From NCBI RefSeq assembly GCF_018919205.1, contig NZ_JAHLQN010000001.1, positions 186,001 through 250,000 of the forward strand: 64,000 bases of DNA, given 5' to 3'. Position numbers and translations under genes: made by a program. The notes beneath the pieces are model-generated. The model saw nothing but the letters and a program-made list of their open reading frames with translations, was not told where the DNA came from and searched no databases. Positions 7,709 to 16,625 of this stretch are shown in pieces; within the stretch, counting starts at the first letter, position 1; each line of letters begins with the position of its first letter. Source of the DNA: Dysosmobacter acutus (lineage in GTDB: Bacteria; Bacillota; Clostridia; Oscillospirales; Oscillospiraceae).

Positions 7709-8847
7709 GACAGATGGTCTGCGAGTGGCGAAAGCTCTTCCGCCTGCCGGCCCTGTGGGTGTTTTTGGCGCTTTGCCTTGCCTTCAACACACTTTTGATT
7801 CTGGAACACTCCAGCGGCCGGGACTTCTTCCGCGATGTGTCCGCCGTCGCAAAAGACCTGGGCCAGCAGGTGACTCCTTCCTTTCTGGAGGGTCTTTCCC
7901 GGCGCGGCGCCGGCGAAAGCCGGGACATTCTGATCGCCTCCACCGCCGCTTTGGAGGACATCTTTGAGACCTATGACACGGGGGAGCTTGAGGCGTTCTA
8001 CAAAGGGGTGGTTTCCTCCTCTCCCCTGGCCGCCCGGTGGATGGAGTGGAAGTACGGCCTTCTCTCAGGCCGTGTGGCGCATTTGGCGGCCAAAGACGCG
8101 GCGCTCACCCTGTATGCCGGCCCCATCACCCACGACAGCCACCAGTTTCTTTTCTCCACTCTGCTCCGCTCCGTGGTGGCGGAGGGAGCCATTCTCTCCA
8201 TGCTGGCCACGCTGTACCTTCTGGGCTATGAGCGGATGTTCCGGACCGAGAGCCTGATTTTCACCGCCCGGACAGGCAGGGCGCTGCGGCGGATCAAGGT
8301 GCTCTCCGCCCTCCCCGCCTCCCTGGTGCTCTACGCCCTTTTGGCTGTGGGTTCCCTATGCCCCTACTTTGCCCTATGGGACTACGGCGGCGTGTGGAGC
8401 GCCAGCGTGTCCAGCCAGTTCAACTACCTGACGGACATGCTCTACTCCCGTCCCTTCCTCACCTGGGGCGACTTTACGGTGGCGGGCTACCTTGCCGCCG
8501 CGCTGGCCCTTGGAGCGGCTCTGTGCGCAGCATTTGCCCTGCTGGCGGCGGTATGCGGCATCCTGATCCGGAACACCTACGGCGCCGCCTTGGCACTGAT
8601 TCTGCTGTGCGCCAGCGGACTCAGCCTCACAGTCCTGCTGGCCCAGGCCAAGCTGTGGCCGCTCTACTTTCTCTCCTGCTTTCAGCCCGCCGGCGTGTGG
8701 CTCTGCATAGGCGGATGGTTTACGGAGCTTGGCCTCAGCGCCGCCATACCCTGGCAGGAGACTGTGAGCACGCTCTGGAGCCTGCTGCTTGCAGGGGCTT
8801 CGGCGGCCCTGGCGCTGCGGCAAACCAACAGAAAGGACCTCTTGTGA
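7705..8847 (+). CDS. ABC exporter permease, first subunit
   Basis: The 380-residue membrane protein has one N-terminal helix, an external region of about 130 residues, and then a block of five or six helices, the plan of ABC-2 type permeases. TTG 7705 overlaps the ATPase stop (TTGA) and has GGAGG at good distance; ATG 7714 is an alternative with poorer spacing. It would form a heterodimer with the next gene. There is no substrate-specific motif. Confidence 0.85.
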   Translation: MRQMVCEWRKLFRLPALWVFLALCLAFNTLLILEHSSGRDFFRDVSAVAKDLGQQVTPSFLEGLSRRGAGESRDILIASTAALEDIFETYDTGELEAFYKGVVSSSPLAARWMEWKYGLLSGRVAHLAAKDAALTLYAGPITHDSHQFLFSTLLRSVVAEGAILSMLATLYLLGYERMFRTESLIFTARTGRALRRIKVLSALPASLVLYALLAVGSLCPYFALWDYGGVWSASVSSQFNYLTDMLYSRPFLTWGDFTVAGYLAAALALGAALCAAFALLAAVCGILIRNTYGAALALILLCASGLSLTVLLAQAKLWPLYFLSCFQPAGVWLCIGGWFTELGLSAAIPWQETVSTLWSLLLAGASAALALRQTNRKDLL

Positions 8848-10052
8848 TGGAACTTCTCAAATGGGAGCTTCGAAAAATCTGGCAGGGCGGCATCCTGGCC
8901 GCCATCGCCCTGTTGGGCGCCCTGTACTATTTCCTCTTCCCCTCCTTTTACATCAAATACTTCTGCAACGGCCCCGCCTCCCAGGCCCAGTTTGACCTCT
9001 CCGCCGCCTGGGTGGAGCGGTTCGGCCCCACCATCGAGCAGTCGGAGCTTCCACAGATCAGGGCGCAGCTGGCGGAGGAGATCGCGCTTTTTGGGACCCG
9101 TGCGGCGGCCATCCCGGCGGCCGTGGAGGCCGGCCTCACCGGCTACGATGCATTCCTCTCCTTTCAGAACGCCTATTATGAGGCTGTTCGGGTGGGCAAC
9201 GGCCAGGCGGACATGGATACGGAGCGGTTGAACTATCTGATAATGGAAAACACCAACTACTATACCATCACCGCGTTGGAGGAATTTCTCCAGAGCTATG
9301 ACGGCCGAGCGGAGCCCTCCCGGCAAGACCTGCTGGACATCGGGTACACGGACGTCATGATCCGCCGCCTAAGCGCCCTTGCCCAGCCGGACCTGCGCTC
9401 CGGCTATCTGCCCAGCGGGATGATGGACTCCACCAACGAGTACGCCAAAGGTCTGGCGGTATGGGCGGTTCTCAGCACGGTTTTGTTGCTCTCCCCCACA
9501 TTGGTGCGGGACCAGCTGCGGCGGACCCGGGCCATGCAGTGGACCTCCCGCCGGGGCAGGCGGATCCTGACCGCTCAGATGGGGGCCGCCGGCCTGTCCG
9601 CCCTGGCGCTCTGGGCGGTCAGCATGACGCTCTACGCCTTACCGTTCCTTTCCAAGGGGCCGCTGGTCTTTCGTGATTGCAGGCTCTACAGTCTCTGGGA
9701 CGGAAGCGCCCCCTGGTTCAACTGGACCTATGGCACCTATCTTCTGGCTCTGATGGGGCTGATTTTTGCCATCTCCCTGACCACCGCCGCCCTGACAGTG
9801 TTCCTTTCCCAATACAGCGCCAACTATGTATCCATGCTGCTCAAGTCGCTGCCTCTTTTTGTGGTCCTGGGACCGCTGAGCGCCGCGTGGATGCTGGACC
9901 GCGCCTTTTTCTTCCGTCCACTGTGGCCAAAAGCGCAGGGCTGCGCCTGGGTCTTTGCCGGAGGAGAGGCCGTCCTTGCGGCCCTGCTTCTGTCCCTTGG
10001 CCTGGGGCTGTGCCTGTTGTCCTGCGTCCGGCAGCGGCAGCGTCCGCTCTGA
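8847..10052 (+). CDS. ABC exporter permease, second subunit
   Basis: The 401-residue protein starts MELLKWELRKIW with a first helix at about 14-35, then an external domain of about 180 residues, then five or six helices from about residue 205. It overlaps the preceding permease by one base (TGATG), completing a five-gene coupled operon that ends at the strong terminator 10068-10103. The two permeases share the same layout but little sequence, as in heterodimeric ABC-2 exporters. A longer frame reaching 8358 runs inside the previous gene and was rejected. Confidence 0.85.
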   Translation: MELLKWELRKIWQGGILAAIALLGALYYFLFPSFYIKYFCNGPASQAQFDLSAAWVERFGPTIEQSELPQIRAQLAEEIALFGTRAAAIPAAVEAGLTGYDAFLSFQNAYYEAVRVGNGQADMDTERLNYLIMENTNYYTITALEEFLQSYDGRAEPSRQDLLDIGYTDVMIRRLSALAQPDLRSGYLPSGMMDSTNEYAKGLAVWAVLSTVLLLSPTLVRDQLRRTRAMQWTSRRGRRILTAQMGAAGLSALALWAVSMTLYALPFLSKGPLVFRDCRLYSLWDGSAPWFNWTYGTYLLALMGLIFAISLTTAALTVFLSQYSANYVSMLLKSLPLFVVLGPLSAAWMLDRAFFFRPLWPKAQGCAWVFAGGEAVLAALLLSLGLGLCLLSCVRQRQRPL

Positions 10053-10067
10053 TCCGTCTGCGCGTCA

Positions 10068-10103
10068 AAGCGCCTGAGAGGGCAAAACCTCTCAGGCGCT
10101 TTT
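10068..10103. terminator. Bidirectional intrinsic terminator
   Basis: A 15-base-pair perfect stem (arms 10068-10082 and 10089-10103) is flanked by a T-run on the + side and A residues on the other side. It serves the ABC exporter operon and the convergent phosphodiesterase gene. Confidence 0.85.
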
Positions 10104-11884
10104 TATGGGAAGAAGAGGCCGCAGAGAAAGTCCGCAAGCAATGTCTCCTCCATGGACCTCAGGCAGTACTGTGCCAGATCCGGATTGTCCGTGACGATGC
10201 CATCGGCCCCGCATTCGATGATCTTTCGGATCGTCCGCTCCGTGTTGGCGGTCCAGGCGAACACCTGCTTGCCCTGGTCACGGGCCCGGAGCACCAGCTC
10301 CCGCGTCAGAGCGGTGGCCTCCACGCTGTAAGCGTCCACGTATTTCAGGTCATAGGTCCGGGAGAGGAGCAATGCGGAGATATACACGGTGGCCATCTCG
10401 GGGCAGCGCTCCTTCGCCTCCCTGAGGCTGAGCAGGCTGGTGGAGGCGATGGCGCACTGGTCCTCCATGCCGCAGCGCTTTAGCAGGCGCAGCGTGTCCC
10501 CCACCAGCTCCTTTCCCCGGCCGTCTCCCTTGAGCTCGATCATCAGGCGGATGCGGCCCTTTGCCGACAGGAGCAGCTCCTCCAGCGTGGGCACAGGCTC
10601 CCCCGCAAAGCGTGTGGAGTAAGCGGAGCCCACATCCAGCTGCTTCACCTGATCGTAATCCGCGTCTTCCACCGCCAGATTCACGCCAGCCGTGCGCCGG
10701 AAGTTTGCGTCGTGCACCACAACCAGCGTGCCGTCCTTCAGCTGCCGCACGTCGATCTCCGCCATATCCGCTCCGGATACAATGGCCTCCTCCAGTGCCG
10801 CGGATGTGTTTTCCGGCCCGAACGCGGCTCCGGCCCGATGGGCCACCACCCATGCCGAGCGCCCGTCCGTGTTCCAGACGCGGCCTCCCGCCTCCGACTC
10901 ACTGAATATCAGCAGAGCGCTCAGCGTGCACAGGGCGGCCGCTGTCCGCCGGACCGCTCCCCATCCGCCGGGCTTCACAGCCGCTCTTCCGGGCCTGACA
11001 TCTCCACGGTATTGATGGAACAGCAGTACAACCACTGCCGATAAAAACGCGGAAATCAGGGCCCCCGCCGCAATGGGCCAGACCCCCTCCAGGGCAAACA
11101 CCCAGGCCCGGAACTCCCCTCTGCCGGCCTCCTCCCCCAAAAAGATCCGCAGGCCAAGGGCCAGGAGGGCGACGGCGGCGACCGCGGCTCCCCAAAGCAG
11201 CGCAAGGGAGGCGGCAACGCACCCCGCCAGCCGTCCCGCCGTCCGCCAGGCTCTGCCCCGCAGAAGCCGCAGGCTCTCCCGCCAGGAATCCGGAAACGAT
11301 CCCCCCTGCAGCAAGAGGACCGGAAATCCAAAGAGATAGAAAAAGGCCGCAAGGTGGGCCCCAAGAATGACCAGCAGGAACAGACACAGCGTCAGCGGCT
11401 CGCCGGCAAGATATTCGGAGATGAACTCCGGAATGCGCACCTTGCGAAGATATCCGCTCTCCACCGCAAAGACCGACAGCATCATGGCCGGGAGCGCCCC
11501 AAGTGCCAGCACCCGTTTGGGGTGCGCCAGCGCCGCCGCCCGAAGGGCCGTTTCCCTCCAGAGCCGCCAGAGCGTAATTTTCTCCCCGCGCCACCCCTTT
11601 TCACTGTAGAGCAGCAGGGCGGACAGCTCAAAGCAGATGAAAAGCCCCGCCAAAAGGGCCGCGCTCAGAAGTGCCAGCAGGGCCTGGGGCCGCTCAAAGA
11701 GCCGCGGCAGATTTTCCTGGCTCAAAAACGCCTCGCCCGCCAGTCCCGGCAGACGGCCAAGGATGGTCTGAAGCATCGGGAAGAGGAGGAGAAATCCGGT
11801 TCCCCGATACAGCATCTCAAAGCACAAAAGCACGCTCCAATTGTAGAGGACCATCTCCCATGCGGTCCGAATGCGCTCTTTCAT
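10103..11884 (-). CDS. Membrane-anchored glycerophosphodiester phosphodiesterase
   Basis: This 593-residue protein has an N-terminal membrane half of about 330 residues with several long hydrophobic helices. The C-terminal GDPD barrel (about 355-593) carries the hallmark VVAHRAGAAFGPENT and EIDVRQLKDGTLVVVHD, the catalytic His pair and acidic metal ligands, and ends in TDNPDL. It would cleave glycerophosphodiesters, releasing glycerol-3-phosphate from lipid headgroups or teichoic-acid-like polymers at the membrane. I chose ATG 11884 because upstream in-frame codons lack a ribosome site. It stands alone between two terminators. Confidence 0.9.
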   Translation of the reverse strand: MKERIRTAWEMVLYNWSVLLCFEMLYRGTGFLLLFPMLQTILGRLPGLAGEAFLSQENLPRLFERPQALLALLSAALLAGLFICFELSALLLYSEKGWRGEKITLWRLWRETALRAAALAHPKRVLALGALPAMMLSVFAVESGYLRKVRIPEFISEYLAGEPLTLCLFLLVILGAHLAAFFYLFGFPVLLLQGGSFPDSWRESLRLLRGRAWRTAGRLAGCVAASLALLWGAAVAAVALLALGLRIFLGEEAGRGEFRAWVFALEGVWPIAAGALISAFLSAVVVLLFHQYRGDVRPGRAAVKPGGWGAVRRTAAALCTLSALLIFSESEAGGRVWNTDGRSAWVVAHRAGAAFGPENTSAALEEAIVSGADMAEIDVRQLKDGTLVVVHDANFRRTAGVNLAVEDADYDQVKQLDVGSAYSTRFAGEPVPTLEELLLSAKGRIRLMIELKGDGRGKELVGDTLRLLKRCGMEDQCAIASTSLLSLREAKERCPEMATVYISALLLSRTYDLKYVDAYSVEATALTRELVLRARDQGKQVFAWTANTERTIRKIIECGADGIVTDNPDLAQYCLRSMEETLLADFLCGLFFP

Positions 11885-12006
11885 CGCTGCGGCACGCACC
11901 TTTCCCAAGCCTTTTTCCAGCCGCCTTTCGCCCTGCGTCCGGATGCTCTTTTCATACAGCCTTTGCCGAAATCCCGCCTCTATACATCCGCGTCCAGGCA
12001 AAGTTG

Positions 12007-12035
12007 TTGACAGGGCGCCGAAAAGGTTATATGGT
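12007..12035 (+). promoter_or_regulatory. Candidate sigma-A promoter for the flavodoxin gene
   Basis: TTGACA at 12007-12012 and TATGGT at 12030-12035 are separated by 17 bases, about 125 bases before the flavodoxin start. Confidence 0.45.
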
Positions 12036-12161
12036 TGACCTGTAGCCGCATGTGAGGAGCGGACCATTCCGCCTTCCCGGCACGGGTTCCCCGCGGAGCC
12101 GCGTTTGAGACGGCTTTGACAGCGGCGCGCGTAACACAACAGAGTCTGAGGAGGTCATCGG

Positions 12162-12611
12162 ATGAAGGCAATCATACTGTACGCATCCACCCATCACGGC
12201 AACACAAAGCGCCTTGCGGAATGCATGGCGGAGTACATCGGCGCCGATCTCGCCGATCTCACAAGGGAGGACGCGCCCGACACCTCCGGTTACGATATCA
12301 TCGGCCTGGCGTCCGGCATATACCACCAATCCTTCCACGAAGCCATAAGGTCCTATGTGAACGACACCACTTTTGCGCCCCATCAAAGGGTATTTCTTGC
12401 GGACACCTGCGGCACCTCCTTCCGGGACTACACCAGAAGCATGCGAAAGCTGCTGATGGAAAAGGGCGTATGCTGGGCAGGCAGCTTCCAGTGTACAGGC
12501 TACGATACCTATGGGCTCTTTGGGAAAATCGGTGGCATCGCCAAAGGCCATCCCAATGAGAAGGACCTTCAGCGCTCGCGGGACTTTGTCCGGCGCATCA
12601 CCCGGGAATAA
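12162..12611 (+). CDS. Flavodoxin-family protein
   Basis: The 149-residue protein opens with ILYASTHHGNTKRLAECMA, the FMN phosphate loop of flavodoxins, and continues with the aromatic-loop equivalents near IYHQSFHE and DTCGTSF. It would shuttle single electrons or act as a small flavin reductase in the cytoplasm. The start follows GAGGAGG. It is monocistronic with its own promoter-like site and terminator. The 70s loop differs from classical flavodoxin, so a flavodoxin-like quinone reductase cannot be excluded. Confidence 0.88.
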   Translation: MKAIILYASTHHGNTKRLAECMAEYIGADLADLTREDAPDTSGYDIIGLASGIYHQSFHEAIRSYVNDTTFAPHQRVFLADTCGTSFRDYTRSMRKLLMEKGVCWAGSFQCTGYDTYGLFGKIGGIAKGHPNEKDLQRSRDFVRRITRE

Positions 12612-12644
12612 GGAACGGCTTTCTTCTCTCTTTTTCATACAGGA

Positions 12645-12676
12645 AAGGACTGTCCAGACGGGGCGGTCCTTTTGCT
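12645..12676 (+). terminator. Terminator of the flavodoxin gene
   Basis: A 12-13 base-pair stem (AAAGGAC paired with GTCCTTT plus wobble pairs inside) is followed by TTTTGCTTT. Confidence 0.65.
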
Positions 12677-12725
12677 TTGTCCCTCCTTCTTTGCCGCGGC
12701 ATCGATGGCGCGGGGCACAAAAACG

Positions 12726-12759
12726 CCTCAGCCCCCGGATTTTTATCCGGGGGCTGAGG
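12726..12759 (-). terminator. Terminator of the symporter-nitrilase operon
   Basis: A perfect 15-base-pair stem (arms 12726-12740 and 12745-12759) is followed on the minus strand by GCGTTTTTGTG. It lies just downstream of the nitrilase stop. Confidence 0.8.
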
Positions 12760-12792
12760 CAAGGAAACCTATGAGAGAAAGGAGAGAGTAAA

Positions 12793-13674
12793 TTACTGTT
12801 TCCGGTACTTCTCCGGGCAATACCCCAGATCGGCGCTGTATACATCGGTGCGCCGGTTGGCCAGACGGCTGTTGGTGGGGTGGAAATACTTGCGCCGGCT
12901 GTCGCACAGGTCTACGTCGGCGTAGAGAATCTCCTCCCGGTCATTGTGGGCGGGCCCGGCAATGGGCGCTCCCCACTGGTCGGCAATGACGCTCTGGCCG
13001 GCAAACCTCACCGACCCGGTCTTACCCACACGGTCCGTTCCCACCACCAAGACATGGTTGGACAGGGCGTTTGCCATGCACAGCGTGGACGCCATCGTGT
13101 AATAGGGGTCCGGCAGATGCCTGGATTTCTTCACATCGCCCGCGTTGAAGGGGACGCAGATGACGTCCGCCCCCTGCATGGCCAGAATCCGGAAGGTCTC
13201 GGGGTAGTACGCGTCCAGGCAGACCAAAAGGCCGATCCGCCCGATGGGGGTGTGAAATACCGGCAGGCCCAGGTTTCCGGGCTCGATCCAATAGACTTCA
13301 TCCTCGCAGGGGTGCAGCTTGCGGAATTTGCCCACCAGTCCTTCCGGCCCGGCCAGAACGGCCGTGTTAAAGAGGTCCGGCCCTTCCTGCTCCACAAGGG
13401 AGGCGACAATGTATACGCCATGGGCCTTGGCCATCTCCAGAAGAAGCGCTGTGCTCTTTCCTCCGGGCACCGGTTCCGCCACGGCAAACACCTGGGCCCG
13501 GTTGTCAAAGACACAGCCCGTGTTGAACAGTTCAGGCAGCACCATCAGCGTGGCCCCCTGGGCGCAGGCCTCCCCGATCATCCTGCGCGCCGTGGCAAGG
13601 TTTTTCTCCACCTGCCCCTGCTCAATATCCATCTGGACACAGGCTACCCGCGCCGGGGACTGATTTTTTTCCAT
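12793..13674 (-). CDS. Nitrilase-superfamily carbon-nitrogen hydrolase
   Basis: This 293-residue enzyme has the Glu-Lys-Cys triad of the superfamily: Glu48 in LPELF, Lys119 in FRKLHP, and Cys152 in VCLDAYYPE. It would hydrolyse an amide, N-carbamoyl group or nitrile in the cytoplasm. It lies 12 bases downstream of a sodium:solute symporter, the only other gene in its operon, so the symporter probably imports its substrate. A divergent RpiR regulator with shared AT-rich palindromes probably controls both. The exact substrate class is not fixed by sequence; a carbamoyl or omega-amide substrate would fit. Confidence 0.9.
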   Translation of the reverse strand: MEKNQSPARVACVQMDIEQGQVEKNLATARRMIGEACAQGATLMVLPELFNTGCVFDNRAQVFAVAEPVPGGKSTALLLEMAKAHGVYIVASLVEQEGPDLFNTAVLAGPEGLVGKFRKLHPCEDEVYWIEPGNLGLPVFHTPIGRIGLLVCLDAYYPETFRILAMQGADVICVPFNAGDVKKSRHLPDPYYTMASTLCMANALSNHVLVVGTDRVGKTGSVRFAGQSVIADQWGAPIAGPAHNDREEILYADVDLCDSRRKYFHPTNSRLANRRTDVYSADLGYCPEKYRKQ

Positions 13675-13686
13675 GAAATATCCTCC

Positions 13687-15102
13687 TTACAGCTCCTGAT
13701 AAACGGGGTTTTTGTGGTCCAGCTTGCTGAACACGATCATGGCAACGCCGGACGCAAGGCAGCCCCAGATGACATAGGGCACCACGGACTCAAACTGCAT
13801 GGACACGGCGCAGACCACGATGCCGGCCACCATGCCGGCGATGACGCCGTTTTTCGTGATGATCCCCTTCTTGCGCAGGATGTAGCTGAGGAAGATGGGG
13901 CACACCAGTCCGGCGGCGGAATAGGAATAGGTCAGAACCAGCAGGCTCAGCACCTGGGGGAAGAACATGGCAAGGAGCGCGGCGCAGATCAGCACCGCCA
14001 CGGACAGCACGCGGGAGATGCGCACGGCCTTTTTCTCATCCACATCGGGCTTGAGGACACGGTAGATGTCCCGGTTCAGGTTCACCACCACGGACTGGAC
14101 GCCGGAGCTGATGGTGGAGAGGATGGTGCACACGACAAGGCCCGAGAAGATGGCCACACACCAGATGGGCATCTCGTTCATCAGCCATCCGGTGGCCATT
14201 TCGCTCTCAAGGGAGGGATTCATGGAGCGGACGCCCAGGCCCACGATCACAGCCCACACATAGGCCAGCAGGGCGCAGCCGGCGGAGATCAGCAGGCTCT
14301 TTTTGACCTTGTTCGTGTCCTTGCAGGCCAGGATGCGCTGGTAGTACATCTGGTTGGTCAGTCCGCCGGGCGTCAGGGAGAAAATCCACAAAACCGTGGT
14401 GGACAGGCCCACGCTGAAGAGGGATCCGGGCAGCTCCACGATCTCGGCAGGCACGGTGGTCATGATGTGGTTCATGCCGCCGGCCATATTCACCGTGACA
14501 ATGGCCACCGCGGTGCCCACAATCAACATCAGGCAGCCAAAGATGAAGTCCGTCCAGGCGACCGTCTTGAGGCCGGAGGGCAGCACAAACAGCAGGCACA
14601 GAGCCGCCATGACGCAGATCAGCACATTGATGGGAATGCCGGTGATGGTGGTATAGAGCTTGGCAAAGGCCGTCAGGTTGGAGCAGCACCAGCCGAAGGG
14701 CACCACGATGGTCATGATGCCGGCCAGAATCCGCACCACCTTGCTGGGGCCGGTGTAGTGCAGCAGAATTTCCGGCACAGTGGCAAACTGGTGATCGCGC
14801 AGCCACTTGGCGATAAACATCAGGATGACAAAGGACAGCTGGCAGAGGATGCCGTAGAGCATGACGGAAAATCCATTGCTGAATCCGTTGCCCACCTGGC
14901 CCACCAGGATGCCGCCGCCCATGGCGGTGGCGAACTGGGTGCCCACCACAACATACAGGGGGAGCTCACGCCCGCCGACTTCCCAGTCGTCCACGCTGAC
15001 GCTTTGATTTTTCTCTTTTTTGCGGGTCAGTACCATGCTGATCCCATAAGTAAGCGCAAGGGTGATGAGAATCGCAAGAATGATGATGACTGTCTGACTC
15101 AT
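13687..15102 (-). CDS. Sodium:solute symporter (SSS family)
   Basis: The 471-residue integral membrane protein has about 13 hydrophobic helices with the SSS pattern, including GGRELPLYVVVGTQFATAMG and the central LPGSLFSVGLSTTV region. It would co-transport Na+ and a small organic solute, by context an amide or nitrile compound used by the adjacent nitrilase. ATG 15102 follows GAGGAGG; an upstream in-frame start at 15117 overlaps that site. It is the first gene of a leftward operon. Confidence 0.9.
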   Translation of the reverse strand: MSQTVIIILAILITLALTYGISMVLTRKKEKNQSVSVDDWEVGGRELPLYVVVGTQFATAMGGGILVGQVGNGFSNGFSVMLYGILCQLSFVILMFIAKWLRDHQFATVPEILLHYTGPSKVVRILAGIMTIVVPFGWCCSNLTAFAKLYTTITGIPINVLICVMAALCLLFVLPSGLKTVAWTDFIFGCLMLIVGTAVAIVTVNMAGGMNHIMTTVPAEIVELPGSLFSVGLSTTVLWIFSLTPGGLTNQMYYQRILACKDTNKVKKSLLISAGCALLAYVWAVIVGLGVRSMNPSLESEMATGWLMNEMPIWCVAIFSGLVVCTILSTISSGVQSVVVNLNRDIYRVLKPDVDEKKAVRISRVLSVAVLICAALLAMFFPQVLSLLVLTYSYSAAGLVCPIFLSYILRKKGIITKNGVIAGMVAGIVVCAVSMQFESVVPYVIWGCLASGVAMIVFSKLDHKNPVYQEL

Positions 15103-15203
15103 GATATTCCTCCTCAAATGATTTATCTCTCTATATCAAAGCGGGCCTCCCGCCTGAAAACTTAACTGTGTGTTCACAATATTATTATCTTTTTATGGTA
15201 ATA

Positions 15204-15217
15204 TAATAATATTATTA
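15204..15217. promoter_or_regulatory. AT-rich palindrome, candidate RpiR operator (site 1)
   Basis: TAATAATATTATTA is a perfect 14-base palindrome in the divergent region between the symporter and the RpiR gene, with a related AATATTATTAT half-repeat at about 15178-15189. The same core recurs after the RpiR gene at 16245. Confidence 0.45.
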
Positions 15218-15340
15218 CTTGCTGGGTAAAAAAAGAAACCTGCCGGGTCCGTTGTTTTTTTGTGGAATTGCCACTTTTTTTGCGTCTTCATTTTCGCTAT
15301 ACTGAAAGCAGGAATGTTTTGCCATACGGGAGGAAAACAT

Positions 15341-16210
15341 ATGCAGCAACTGCTTAAAACCATACAGAGTTCGTACAGCGCCCTGCCCCAGGCCCAGAAG
15401 GCGGTGGCTGAGTATATTGTGGATCACTATCAGGATATTCCCTTTTTGTCTGTGACCTCCATGGCCAAGGAAATCGGCGTCAGCGACACCACCATCATCA
15501 AATACTGCATGCAGCTGGGCTTTTCCGGGTTCGGAGACTTTAAGCGCACCGTTACAGAGTATGTACAGACCCAGTCCAACTGGCACGACCGCCTGGAACA
15601 GCATCTCACCGAGATCGAGGACCAGGATGTCTATTCCAAGGTATACCACTCAGAGATCGGAAACATCAAAAACACCCTTGAGAGCGATTTGAACCGGCAG
15701 AACTATGACCGGCTTCTCAATTCCCTGGATCAGGCGGAAAACATCTACATCATGGGATTCCGCTCCTCCTCCATCCTGGCCCGGTTCCTCTCCCTGTCCC
15801 TGGGCCAGCTGGGCTACCGGACCTATCCCATCACGCCGGAGGCCGGGGATTACTATGAGCTGGCCTGCCGTATGACGCCCAAAGACCTGCTGATCTCCAT
15901 CTCCTTTTCCCGCTATATGTCGGATGCGGTGATCATCGCGGAGGCCGCGGCCAAAAATGGGGTTCCCCACGTGGCCTTTGCCGACACCATGCTCAGCCCC
16001 GTGGCCGCCCATTCGGATTACTCCTTCATCTGCGCGGTGGAATCCTACAACAACGCCCCCTCCCTGGCCGGCGGCTTTGTGCTGATCAGCACCATCCTCA
16101 CCGGCTGCGCCCAGCGTCATCCTGAAAAGGCCAAATCCTACATGCTTCAGGTGGAGGAATTCTTGGGCGGCCATGGGCTGCTGTATCCTCTGCAGCCCCG
16201 GGAGCAGTGA
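15341..16210 (+). CDS. RpiR/MurR-family transcriptional regulator with SIS domain
   Basis: This 289-residue regulator has an N-terminal HTH_6 domain (residues 1-77, with SVTSMAKEIGVSDTTIIKYC) and a SIS sugar-phosphate-type effector domain at about 125-260 (IYIMGFRSSSILARFLS). It is divergent from the symporter-nitrilase operon, so it most likely senses a metabolite of that pathway. The start ATG 15341 follows GGGAGGA. RpiR proteins usually bind phosphorylated sugars or amino sugars, which hints at the nature of the nitrilase substrate; this is only inference. Confidence 0.9.
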   Translation: MQQLLKTIQSSYSALPQAQKAVAEYIVDHYQDIPFLSVTSMAKEIGVSDTTIIKYCMQLGFSGFGDFKRTVTEYVQTQSNWHDRLEQHLTEIEDQDVYSKVYHSEIGNIKNTLESDLNRQNYDRLLNSLDQAENIYIMGFRSSSILARFLSLSLGQLGYRTYPITPEAGDYYELACRMTPKDLLISISFSRYMSDAVIIAEAAAKNGVPHVAFADTMLSPVAAHSDYSFICAVESYNNAPSLAGGFVLISTILTGCAQRHPEKAKSYMLQVEEFLGGHGLLYPLQPREQ

Positions 16211-16244
16211 ATTTTCTTTTTATTTCTCTGCTGTGCATAATATC

Positions 16245-16260
16245 ATAATAATATTATTAT
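16245..16260. promoter_or_regulatory. AT-rich palindrome, candidate RpiR operator (site 2)
   Basis: ATAATAATATTATTAT is a perfect 16-base palindrome whose 14-base core is identical to site 1. It lies 35 bases after the RpiR stop in an AT-rich stretch. The rest of the 16211-16625 gap holds no gene, only AT-rich DNA and the promoter of the next gene. Confidence 0.4.
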
Positions 16261-16515
16261 TTCAATTGTTTTTATTTTATAATTTAATTATTATGCAATC
16301 TGTTGGATTTTCCATGCCCTTTTTTGATCAAGTCGACGAAAACGGACTGCATTTGACCAGCCTCCTCTCCCTCTGCCCGGCGTCTGGAGCAAAGGGCCTC
16401 CTCCAGAGTTCGGGTGCGAACGGCGGCTATGCGATGGCCTTTCACCAAATATTCTGTTTCCCATTCCCAATCTTATGGGAAAGTAGCCAATTATTTGACT
16501 TTTTGAAAACTTTTC

Positions 16516-16544
16516 TGCACATTTTGCAAAAAATGTGGTATACT
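16516..16544 (+). promoter_or_regulatory. Promoter with extended -10 for the CarD-like gene
   Basis: TATACT at 16539-16544 is preceded by TGG, giving an extended -10 element. The -35 candidate TGCACA at 16516-16521 is weak. The start codon is about 80 bases downstream. Confidence 0.45.
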
Positions 16545-16625
16545 GAACTATACAACGTGCGGTTTTAACAAACGTAAGTCCGGTTGTTAAAGCTGCGCGT
16601 CTTTATATTTAAAGGAGGAACGGTC

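Noticed and set aside
12880-15165. A 761-codon open frame on the + strand opposite the nitrilase and symporter genes
   Set aside because: It is antisense to two well-recognised genes, is very rich in His, Gly and Gln as expected for the reverse of GC-rich codons, and has no ribosome site.
16173-16568. A 131-codon + strand frame between the RpiR and CarD-like genes
   Set aside because: Begins inside the RpiR gene, covers the AT-rich palindrome and the CarD promoter, and has no coding signature.
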